8,332 bases of DNA from Treponema sp. Lineage in GTDB: Bacteria > Spirochaetota > Spirochaetia > Treponematales > Treponemataceae. The stretch lies in assembly GCA_016290335.1 (NCBI GenBank), contig JAEETM010000120.1:1-8332 (forward strand), in the 5' to 3' direction. The notes under the pieces were generated by a model. It saw only the letters and a program-made list of their open reading frames with translations. It was not told the origin of the DNA and made no database searches. Shown here piece after piece: positions 1-3,213 of this stretch (within the stretch, counting starts at the first letter, position 1; each line of letters starts with the position of its first letter). Position numbers and translations under genes: made by a program.

Positions 1-2
1 CA

Positions 3-143
3 ATTGATGAACTGGCTGGCGGAGGGGCTTCAGGAATAATTAACTATAAAGATCCGGAAATCAATTTGCAGCTTCCTGTTGACGATTCAGAAATAATCAT
101 TTCGGATTACGATAAAAATGCAGGGATGGAAATGGGAAAATGA
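3..143 (+). CDS. C-terminal end of an unrecognised protein (5' end outside window)
   Basis: Frame 3 is open from the window edge to a TGA at 141-143 and gives the last 46 residues of a protein, ending in NAGMEMGK. The tail is acidic and polar, with alternating hydrophobic residues around IIISDY, and shows no motif I recognise. Its stop overlaps the next start in an ATGA arrangement (140-143). That indicates one operon with translational coupling and supports this being the true frame although only the end is visible. Function is unknown. Confidence 0.6.
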   Translation: MDELAGGGASGIINYKDPEINLQLPVDDSEIIISDYDKNAGMEMGK

Positions 144-364
144 AAATCTTTGGTCACAAAAAGAAACAGGAACCCTCTGTGCGGTTTGATCCAGAAACTC
201 AATATGCAGTAATTCGCAGTTCAATTTGCACCGGGGAGAAGGTTGCCGGGTTCAAAAATAAGGCAGACGGTCACTTTACAGAAATTATGCTTATTCGAAC
301 GTCTGCCGATGAAAAAATGTTTAAGGAAACTTACGGGGTGGAGACTTTGAAGGTTGAGTATTGA
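140..364 (+). CDS. Small conserved-type protein, function unknown
   Basis: A 74-residue ORF that starts in the ATGA overlap with the preceding gene, so it is probably translated by coupling; there is only a weak purine stretch (GGAAATGGG) before the ATG. After a Lys-rich N-terminus the core reads SICTGEKVAGFKN, followed by FTEIMLIR and a C-terminal YGVE. From memory this resembles a family of proteins of about 75 residues in Clostridia and related anaerobes, often left as hypothetical or labelled aspartate dehydrogenase. At this length it cannot be that enzyme. A single Cys lies in the conserved SICTGE stretch. It ends 45 bp before the 3' end of the convergent tRNA operon, and I see no clear terminator between them. 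Confidence 0.75.
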   Translation: MKIFGHKKKQEPSVRFDPETQYAVIRSSICTGEKVAGFKNKADGHFTEIMLIRTSADEKMFKETYGVETLKVEY

Positions 365-426
365 TTGGGCCACATATTTGTCCGGTAGGCAAGATAATTC
401 TCAGGGATCGGAAGCTACAGGACTCG

Positions 427-472
427 CCCTCCGGGCCGGCTTCGCCACGGTCGCACGCCAGCTACGACCGTG
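427..472 (-). repeat. GC-rich palindromic insert in the T-loop of tRNA-Ser(UGA)
   Basis: This 46-bp block lies between T-stem strand GCAGG (473-477) and the loop remainder CGAGT (422-426), replacing the TT expected at tRNA positions 54-55. On the minus strand it forms CACGGTCG ... CGACCGTG (8 bp, 11-nt loop), then GCGAAGCCGG, then a short GCCC-GGA-GGGC hairpin. The GCGAAG(C/G)CGG word directly after a palindrome is shared with the 3' end of the D-loop elements, so this is probably a shorter relative of them. Confidence 0.7.
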
Positions 473-518
473 CCTGCAAGGAGATATAATCTACCGCCAG
501 TTTTCAGGACTGGTGCCT

Positions 519-601
519 TTCCGCCTTCGCAGCATAGCTGCTCGGAGACTCGCTCAAAATGCTCCACTGGAGCATTTTGTCGGCTTACAGCCGTCGCTCC
601 C
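519..601 (-). repeat. Structured palindromic element, copy 1 (D-loop of tRNA-Ser)
   Basis: This 83-bp insert lies between D-loop GGTA (602-605) and the 3' D-stem strand. On the minus strand it runs GGGAGCGA, hairpin CGGCT-GTA-AGCCG, hairpin CAAAATGCTCC-AGT-GGAGCATTTTG in outline, GAGCGAGTCTCC, hairpin GCAGC-TAT-GCTGC, then GAAGGCGGAA. GGAG near the start can pair with CTCC after the second hairpin to close a multibranch structure. The flanks are nearly identical to those of the copy at 1737-1813, while the two inner stems differ in sequence and remain paired. It has no convincing coding capacity. Confidence 0.85.
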
Positions 602-628
602 TACCAATTAGGCTAAACTTCCATGATA

Positions 629-717
629 CGGAGCCGGATGGATTCGAACCATCGGAGTCTCTAATAAAACTCGCCGGTTTAGCAAACCGGTACCTTAAAC
701 CACTCGGACACAACTCC
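629..717 (-). tRNA. tRNA-Ser(GCU)
   Basis: An intact class II tRNA of 89 nt. The acceptor is GGAGTTG/CGGCTCC and the discriminator is G73. The anticodon stem is CCGGT/ACCGG with loop TTGCTAA (GCU, U33 present). There is a long variable arm and T loop TTCGAAT. It lies 6 bp before tRNA-Ser(UGA) in operon B and would read the AGU/AGC serine codons, six of which occur in the operon's peptide ORF. CCA is not encoded. Confidence 0.95.
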
Positions 718-723
718 AAATTA

Positions 724-795
724 TAGTCTGCACCAGAATCGAACTGGTATTTTCTGATAGAAAGTCAGATGTGCTGACCATTGCACCAGCAGACC
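724..795 (-). tRNA. tRNA-Glu(UUC)
   Basis: A 72-nt cloverleaf. The acceptor is GGTCTGC/GCAGACT with G1-U72 wobble and A73. The D stem is GTGC/GCAC. The anticodon stem TCTGA/TCAGA carries loop CTTTCTA (UUC, U33 present). The T arm is ACCAG-TTCGATT-CTGGT. It is the fourth tRNA of operon B and matches the five Glu codons in that operon's peptide. Confidence 0.93.
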
Positions 796-803
796 AAATA
801 TAG

Positions 804-875
804 GGAGATACCTGAGATTCGAACTCAGAATGCCTGCTCCACGGGCAGGAGTGTTACCTTTACACCAGTAACTCC
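804..875 (-). tRNA. tRNA-His(GUG) with C33
   Basis: The identity is supported by a potential G-1:C73 pair, the hallmark of bacterial tRNA-His, plus anticodon GUG in loop CCGTGGA on stem CCTGC/GCAGG. U8 is in place and the D stem is GTGT/ACAC. Two oddities are C at position 33 in place of U, and a U-U mismatch at 4:69 in an otherwise paired acceptor stem. It is the third tRNA of operon B, whose peptide has seven His residues, all encoded by CAT. Confidence 0.88.
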
Positions 876-882
876 ATAAAAG

Positions 883-955
883 AGAACCTGATGGGAATCG
901 AACCCACGATCACGGTTTTGCAGACCGCTGCCTTAACCAACTTGGCTACAGATTC
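883..955 (-). tRNA. tRNA-Cys(GCA)
   Basis: A 73-nt cloverleaf with acceptor GAATCTG/CAGGTTC and U73, the usual Cys discriminator. The anticodon stem GCGGT/ACCGT carries loop CTGCAAA (GCA, U33 present). It is the second tRNA of operon B, 3 bp after tRNA-Trp. The operon's peptide contains four Cys residues. Confidence 0.95.
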
Positions 956-958
956 TAT

Positions 959-1031
959 CATGCGCATTAGGATTCGAACCTAAGACCTTCGGTTTTGGAG
1001 ACCGATGCTCTACCAGCTGAGCTATACGCAT
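959..1031 (-). tRNA. tRNA-Trp(CCA)
   Basis: The acceptor is ATGCGTA/TGCGCAT with G73, typical of Trp. The anticodon stem TCGGT/ACCGA carries loop CTCCAAA (CCA, U33 present), and the T loop is TTCGAAT. It is the first tRNA of operon B and starts only 7 nt after the stop codon of the HTH gene, so it must share that transcript. The operon's peptide contains two Trp residues. Confidence 0.95.
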
Positions 1032-1038
1032 ATTAATT

Positions 1039-1326
1039 TCATGCGCTAAGTATTTCCACGCCCTCCGAATTATCAATCTCAACAGATACCATACGGGTAA
1101 CGACAATATCATCCATTGTCACGCCAAGTACCTGTGCAAGCACAACTAGGTTATCGAGCGTAGGCATGTTTTTCGCCGCAAACCAGTTGTAGATAGTCTG
1201 CACATATGGAAAGTCGAGAAGAATTTGCAGCTGACGAGGCGTAATACCCCGCTGCTTCATAAGTGTTTTGATTTTTGCACCTGTTGCCGTCAAATCCAGC
1301 ACAGGCTTAAGATATGTTGTTTTCAC
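1039..1326 (-). CDS. Small XRE/Cro-type helix-turn-helix regulator
   Basis: A 95-residue protein from a GTG start with AAGGAG 8 nt upstream (1335-1340). Residues about 16-75 form a single Cro/C1-type HTH domain: TGAKIKTLMKQRGI, QTIYNWF in the recognition region, then PTLDNLVVLAQVLGV as the closing helices. The C-terminus is short and acidic. It lies between the operon B peptide (63 nt upstream) and tRNA-Trp (7 nt downstream), all on one strand, so it is cotranscribed with tRNAs. A DNA-binding repressor of its own or the neighbouring tRNA promoter is a reasonable inference. A residual phage-type regulator is the alternative. Confidence 0.88.
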   Translation of the reverse strand: MKTTYLKPVLDLTATGAKIKTLMKQRGITPRQLQILLDFPYVQTIYNWFAAKNMPTLDNLVVLAQVLGVTMDDIVVTRMVSVEIDNSEGVEILSA

Positions 1327-1346
1327 GTTGATAACTCCTTTTACGC

Positions 1347-1404
1347 CGGAGCTTCAACGCCTTGGAAGGATAATCTTGCGCAGAAGATTTACGCCAAAAC
1401 TCCG
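1347..1404 (-). promoter_or_regulatory. RNA pairing around the stop codon of the operon B peptide
   Basis: On the minus strand CGGAGTTT (1397-1404, inside the peptide ORF) can pair with AAGCTCCG (1347-1354) over 8 bp with one G-U. Within that lies hairpin AATCTT-CTGCGC-AAGATT (1372-1389), which touches the TAA stop. A ribosome on the last codons would block both. There is no U-run, so a simple intrinsic terminator is not visible. A role in sensing ribosome position is inference. Confidence 0.35.
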
Positions 1405-1562
1405 CTTACAAAAATTGACTTACAGTTCGACGAACTGTTTTCGCACCAGCTGTCATGATTCTCACACCACGAATGTTCAGAGAAATGCAATTCTGAACTG
1501 GAATGATTTCTACTATGTTCGAGACAATGAAGATGGAAATTATAACTGTTCATAATGTTCAT
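1389..1562 (-). CDS. Putative leader peptide of tRNA operon B, rich in Ser/His/Glu/Cys/Trp
   Basis: A 57-residue ORF from ATG 1560-1562 with a strong AGGGGG site (1570-1575) 7 nt upstream. An in-frame TTG 11 codons earlier has no ribosome site and lies in a hairpin, so the ATG is preferred. Composition is Ser 13, His 7, Glu 5, Cys 4, Trp 2 (31 of 57), with Asn 7, no Gln and no Pro. A near-repeat of SWCEN occurs twice. These five amino acids are exactly those carried by the six tRNAs downstream (Trp, Cys, His, Glu, Ser, Ser), and the Ser codons are split between AGY (6) and TCN (7), matching the two Ser tRNAs. It most likely serves as a sensing leader peptide. A Cys/His-rich metal-binding protein is the alternative. 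There is no signal peptide or membrane segment. Confidence 0.75.
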   Translation of the reverse strand: MNIMNSYNFHLHCLEHSRNHSSSELHFSEHSWCENHDSWCENSSSNCKSIFVSGVLA

Positions 1563-1583
1563 CTCTGAACCCCCTGTAAGTGT

Positions 1584-1620
1584 AAGCCGGCTCAAGCCAA
1601 CTTTTGCGTCGTTCCAACGC
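1584..1620 (-). promoter_or_regulatory. Two 5'-UTR hairpins before the operon B peptide
   Basis: Reading the minus strand, GCGTT-GGAAC-GACGC (1606-1620) is followed by AAGTTGGC-TTGA-GCCGGCTT (1584-1603), an 8-bp stem with two G-U pairs and a 4-nt loop. Both lie between the predicted transcription start (about 1625) and the ribosome site. The operon A leader also has two hairpins at the equivalent place. Confidence 0.5.
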
Positions 1621-1631
1621 TTTATGGTTTT

Positions 1632-1660
1632 ACTATAGCATTAAAAAAACATCGTGTCAT
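1632..1660 (-). promoter_or_regulatory. Predicted promoter of tRNA operon B
   Basis: The -35 box is ATGACA (1655-1660) and the -10 box TATAGT (1632-1637), with a 17-bp spacer, both close to the sigma-70 consensus. Transcription would start near 1625 and run into the peptide ORF, the HTH gene and six tRNAs. The -35 box abuts an inverted repeat (1659-1677). Confidence 0.65.
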
Positions 1661-1677
1661 TAAAGATGCTCTTTAAT
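1659..1677 (-). terminator. Inverted repeat between the two tRNA operons (weak terminator or operator)
   Basis: ATTAAAGA-TGC-TCTTTAAT is a perfect 8-bp inverted repeat 9 nt after the 3' end of tRNA-Gln(UUG). On the minus strand a run of seven T follows only after about 12 more bases, so it is a poor intrinsic terminator. It touches the -35 box of the operon B promoter and could instead be an operator, for example for the HTH protein of the operon. Confidence 0.35.
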
Positions 1678-1685
1678 TTAAATCA

Positions 1686-1834
1686 TTCTTCCGTCAGGAC
1701 TCGAACCTAAACTCTGAGCACCAAAAGCTCATGTGCTTCCGCCTTCGCAGCATAGCTGCTCGGAGAATCGCTCAAAACCTGTCTCACAGGTTTTGCCCCT
1801 TCGGGTCGCTCCCTACCAATTACACTACAGAAGA
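1686..1834 (-). tRNA. tRNA-Gln(UUG) with a D-loop insertion
   Basis: Removing the 77-bp insert (1737-1813) leaves a regular 72-nt tRNA. The acceptor is TCTTCTG/CGGAAGA with the U1-A72 pair characteristic of tRNA-Gln, and A73. The D stem is GTGT/GCAC. The anticodon stem is TGAGC/GCTCA with loop TTTTGGT (UUG, U33 present). The T arm is TTAGG-TTCGAGT-CCTGA. All stems are intact, so the gene does not look decayed apart from the insert. It is the last tRNA of operon A, and the operon's peptide uses both CAA and CAG. Confidence 0.85.
1737..1813 (-). repeat. Structured palindromic element, copy 2 (D-loop of tRNA-Gln)
   Basis: This 77-bp insert sits at the same tRNA position as the 519-601 copy, right after GGTA. 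On the plus strand the first 40 bases match copy 1 except for one base, and the last 8 are identical. Between them, minus-strand stem 1 is CCC-GAA-GGG in place of CGGCT/AGCCG, and stem 2 is CAAAACCTGT-GAG-ACAGGTTTTG, a 10-bp stem with a different inner sequence from copy 1. Changed bases that remain paired point to selection on, or a copying mechanism that maintains, RNA or DNA hairpins. Confidence 0.85.
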
Positions 1835-1835
1835 T

Positions 1836-1908
1836 TCTGCAAGGCAAGATTTGAACCTGCGCCCCCATGACCCCAAATCACGTATGCTTCCAGCTGCACC
1901 ACTTGCAG
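1836..1908 (-). tRNA. tRNA-Pro(UGG)
   Basis: A 73-nt cloverleaf with acceptor CTGCAAG/CTTGCAG and A73. The anticodon stem is CGTGA/TCATG with loop TTTGGGG (UGG, U33 present). The T arm is GCAGG-TTCAAAT-CTTGC in outline. It lies 1 bp before tRNA-Gln(UUG). The operon A peptide has four Pro residues encoded by CCT and CCA, both readable by this tRNA. Confidence 0.94.
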
Positions 1909-1915
1909 ATATGAA

Positions 1916-1989
1916 TGGGTAGATGCGGATTCGAACCGCAGACCTTCCGGATATGAGCCGAATGCTCTAACCAGCTAAGCTATCTACCC
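1916..1989 (-). tRNA. tRNA-Met(CAU), elongator type
   Basis: The acceptor is GGGTAGA/TCTACCC, fully paired at 1:72, with A73, so it is not an initiator. The anticodon stem TTCGG/CCGGA carries loop CTCATAT (CAU, U33 present), and the T loop is TTCGAAT. A tRNA-Ile2 with lysidine at C34 has the same anticodon in DNA and cannot be fully excluded. The four Met residues of the operon A peptide favour Met. Confidence 0.88.
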
Positions 1990-1998
1990 GTGAAAGAT

Positions 1999-2070
1999 CG
2001 CGGAAGGGCAGACTCGAACTGCCTAAGCTGGATTTTCGGTCCAGTGCTTTACCTGTTAGGCTACTTCCAC
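1999..2070 (-). tRNA. tRNA-Phe(GAA) with C33 and G73
   Basis: The acceptor is GTGGAAG/CTTCCGC and the anticodon stem CTGGA/TCCAG, with loop CCGAAAA giving GAA. Three deviations stand out: C33 in place of U33, discriminator G in place of the usual A73 of Phe, and a C12-A23 mismatch in the D stem. The T arm GGCAG-TTCGAGT-CTGCC is sound. It may be a specialised or partly decayed tRNA. It is the third tRNA of operon A, whose peptide has eight Phe residues. Confidence 0.85.
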
Positions 2071-2075
2071 AGAAA

Positions 2076-2150
2076 AGCAGGTTACGGGATTCGAACCCGT
2101 GCTCTTCGGTTTGGAGGACCGACGCGATAAACCATCTACGCTAAACCTGC
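2076..2150 (-). tRNA. tRNA-Gly(UCC) with C33
   Basis: The acceptor is GCAGGTT/AACCTGC with U73, the normal Gly discriminator. The anticodon stem TCGGT/ACCGA carries loop CCTCCAA (UCC) with C at position 33. The D stem has three good pairs and a fourth mismatched one. The T arm is ACGGG-TTCGAAT-CCCGT. It is the second tRNA of operon A. Five of the seven Gly codons in the operon's peptide are GGA or GGG, which this tRNA reads. Confidence 0.9.
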
Positions 2151-2157
2151 AAAATAG

Positions 2158-2230
2158 TTCTCCCAGTAAGATTCGAACTTACACAACCCAGATCCAGAGT
2201 CTGGTGCACTACCAGTTATGCTACAGGAGA
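2158..2230 (-). tRNA. tRNA-Gln(CUG)
   Basis: The acceptor is TCTCCTG/TGGGAGA with the U1-A72 pair typical of Gln, and A73. The D loop AACTGGTA is nearly that of tRNA-Gln(UUG), but there is no insert. The anticodon stem CCAGA/TCTGG carries loop CTCTGGA (CUG, U33 present). It is the first tRNA of operon A, 44 nt after the peptide stop codon. It reads CAG, which makes up six of the eight Gln codons of the peptide. Confidence 0.93.
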
Positions 2231-2254
2231 ATGTTTTATTTTACGGATTGAATA

Positions 2255-2302
2255 CCCACTAACGGGAAAAAGATTTAAGCGCTGTTTTTCCCTTCAAAAT
2301 CT
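2255..2302 (-). promoter_or_regulatory. Mutually exclusive RNA pairings at the stop codon of the operon A peptide
   Basis: On the minus strand GGGAAAAA (2285-2292, last codons of the ORF) pairs perfectly with TTTTTCCC (2264-2271). Alternatively AGATTT (2297-2302) pairs with AAATCT (2271-2276) plus an inner AAG/CTT, giving a weak stem directly followed by a T-run; or CCC pairs with GGG within 2255-2266. These cannot all form together and depend on where a ribosome stands. The layout resembles an attenuator, but no strong GC-rich terminator is present. Confidence 0.4.
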
Positions 2303-2448
2303 CTAAAAGTAGTCTGGCACATAAAGCCAAACCCGTTAAACATTCCCTGTATCTGTCCCTGAGGCATAAAGCCCTGCAATGGGAATCCGAGTGGGAGCTG
2401 AGGCAGTTGTAATGCTTGCAATTCAAATGTATTGGAAACTGCTTTCAT
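2275..2448 (-). CDS. Putative leader peptide of tRNA operon A, rich in Gln/Phe/Gly/Met/Pro
   Basis: A 57-residue ORF from ATG 2446-2448, with a near-perfect AAGGAGG (2456-2462) 7 nt upstream. Composition is Gln 8, Phe 8, Gly 7, Met 4 and Pro 4 (31 of 57), plus Leu 6, with no His, no Trp and a single Cys. The central half contains LQGFMPQGQIQGMFNGFGF. The five enriched amino acids are exactly those carried by the six tRNAs that follow on the same strand (Gln, Gly, Phe, Met, Pro, Gln). It has the same length and ribosome-site spacing as the operon B peptide. It has no signal peptide and is not an obvious membrane segment. The best interpretation is a leader peptide whose translation monitors these tRNAs. 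A secreted or structural Gln/Gly-rich peptide is a weaker alternative. Confidence 0.78.
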   Translation of the reverse strand: MKAVSNTFELQALQLPQLPLGFPLQGFMPQGQIQGMFNGFGFMCQTTFRDFEGKNSA

Positions 2449-2474
2449 CTCAGTTCCTCCTTGTTAAGTTTAGG

Positions 2475-2531
2475 GTGCCCAACGAGCACTACTTCTAAAG
2501 TTTTCCGAAAAAGAAACGCTTTGTTAGAAGT
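2475..2531 (-). promoter_or_regulatory. Two 5'-UTR hairpins before the operon A peptide
   Basis: In transcript order ACTTCTAA (2524-2531) pairs with TTAGAAGT (2491-2498), with extra inner pairing, followed by GTGCTC-GTT-GGGCAC (2475-2489). Both lie between the predicted start of transcription (about 2534) and the ribosome site. Their position matches the hairpin pair in the operon B leader, although the sequences differ. Confidence 0.5.
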
Positions 2532-2540
2532 GATAGTTTG

Positions 2541-2569
2541 AATATAACACCATCTGTGCAACACTGCAA
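2541..2569 (-). promoter_or_regulatory. Predicted promoter of tRNA operon A
   Basis: The -10 box is TATATT (2541-2546) and the -35 box TTGCAG (2564-2569), with a 17-bp spacer. The predicted start is near 2534, about 85 nt before the peptide ATG. No other promoter of similar quality lies between it and the first tRNA. Confidence 0.55.
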
Positions 2570-2606
2570 TCAAGTTGTACTTTAATTTTTGGATTTTATG
2601 AAAAGC

Positions 2607-2906
2607 TTATTCTGCTTCATAAATCAATTCATTTACTACATCCAAGTCAAAAATCTGATTTTCGATACAGAAGCGATAAATAACATCTGTGGTGTCAGTA
2701 GGGGAGAAAGCAAATCCAGCTCTTGCCAGTAAATCTTCTGCTTCTGACATATTCAGGTGTAGGGAAATAAGCAATGGAAGAATTGTTTGTTTTTGCGGAT
2801 GATAGGATGAATCAGAACGAATCTTTGAAAAGAGTCGCCTGTCGATATTTGCTGATTTGTAGATCTGGATTTCTGAGAAACCTTTGTTCCAGATAATGTG
2901 CATCAA
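2607..2906 (-). pseudogene. C-terminal remnant of a larger protein
   Basis: A 99-residue frame counted from a TTG, reading RRLFSKIRSD, then SEAEDLLARAGFAFSP, and a C-terminal FCIENQIFDLDVVNELIYE. From memory this block forms the C-terminal domain of several clostridial-type proteins, some with a macro domain in front, and family members usually continue to YGQPLLG or similar. Here that end is missing. The same frame stays open upstream to about 2998, giving residues that fit the family (ETFQERLM), but has no ATG, GTG or other TTG. A good AAGGAGA site near 2992-2998 has no start codon at the right distance. A gene truncated at both ends, beside the tRNA cluster, is the simplest reading. Confidence 0.55.
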
Positions 2907-3057
2907 ACGTTCCTGAAAGGTTTCCTGAGATTCCTTCAGATTTTGTTTGAGAAGTGGGAATTGTTCAATTAATTTGTTTTGATAAAATGAAATGCAATTT
3001 GTGAATACCTGATCTCCTTATGAAAAAGAATATAACAAAACTTGAATTTTAAATCTA

Positions 3058-3130
3058 TGGCGGGAGGAGGACTCGAACCTCCGACCTCGAGCTTATGGGG
3101 CTCGCGAACTGCCAGCTGTTCCATCCCGCT
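3058..3130 (-). tRNA. Initiator-type tRNA-fMet(CAU) with C33
   Basis: Initiator marks are an unpaired 1:72 position (A1, C72) above a sound acceptor stem GCGGGA/TCCCGC, and an A11-U24 pair in the D stem GAAC/GTTC. The anticodon stem CGAGC/GCTCG lacks the three G-C pairs normally seen at 29-31/39-41 of bacterial initiators. The loop CCCATAA has C33, as in vertebrate cytoplasmic initiators. Discriminator A73; no CCA encoded. It lies 83 nt after pheA on the same strand and has no close tRNA neighbour. It could be cotranscribed with pheA. Confidence 0.85.
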
Positions 3131-3213
3131 GTGTGATGTCTGAAATATATCATATTGCAAAATGTAAGTGGTCGCCACGGTGGGGACATTTTCAAAGCAA
3201 TTCATATAAATAA

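Larger units (their letters stand above)
409..622 (-). tRNA. tRNA-Ser(UGA)-like gene interrupted by two insertions
   Basis: Removing two inserts (427-472 and 519-601) leaves a class II tRNA of about 85 nt. It has a 7-bp acceptor stem (410-416 with 616-622), discriminator G73 as usual for Ser, D stem GCCT/AGGC, anticodon stem CCAGT/ACTGG with loop CCTGAAA (anticodon UGA), a long variable arm, and T stem GCAGG/CCTGT. Position 33 is C instead of U. One insert lies in the D loop after GGTA; the other replaces the TT of the T loop. It is the last tRNA of operon B. It could be a pseudogene, a tRNA matured by removal of the inserts, or a tRNA tolerating expanded loops. No CCA is encoded. Confidence 0.75.

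Noticed and set aside
354..611. 85-residue plus-strand ORF over the tRNA-Ser gene
   Set aside because: It is a reading of the antisense of tRNA-Ser(UGA) and its two inserts; there is no ribosome site.
1225..1555. Two plus-strand ORFs of 77 and 95 residues
   Set aside because: They overlap the HTH gene and the peptide ORF on the other strand and have no ribosome site or recognisable motif.
1563..1595. Longer form of the operon B peptide from a TTG start
   Set aside because: The TTG lies in the loop and stem of a 5'-UTR hairpin with no ribosome site, whereas the ATG at 1562 has AGGGGG at 7 nt.
409..2230. CRISPR array or tandem repeat suggested by regularly spaced similar blocks
   Set aside because: The recurring blocks are T-arm sequences of tRNA genes; spacing and content fit cloverleaf structures.
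2969..3205. 78-residue minus-strand ORF spanning tRNA-fMet, considered as a leader peptide for it
   Set aside because: It reads through the tRNA itself, has no ribosome site and is not enriched in Met.
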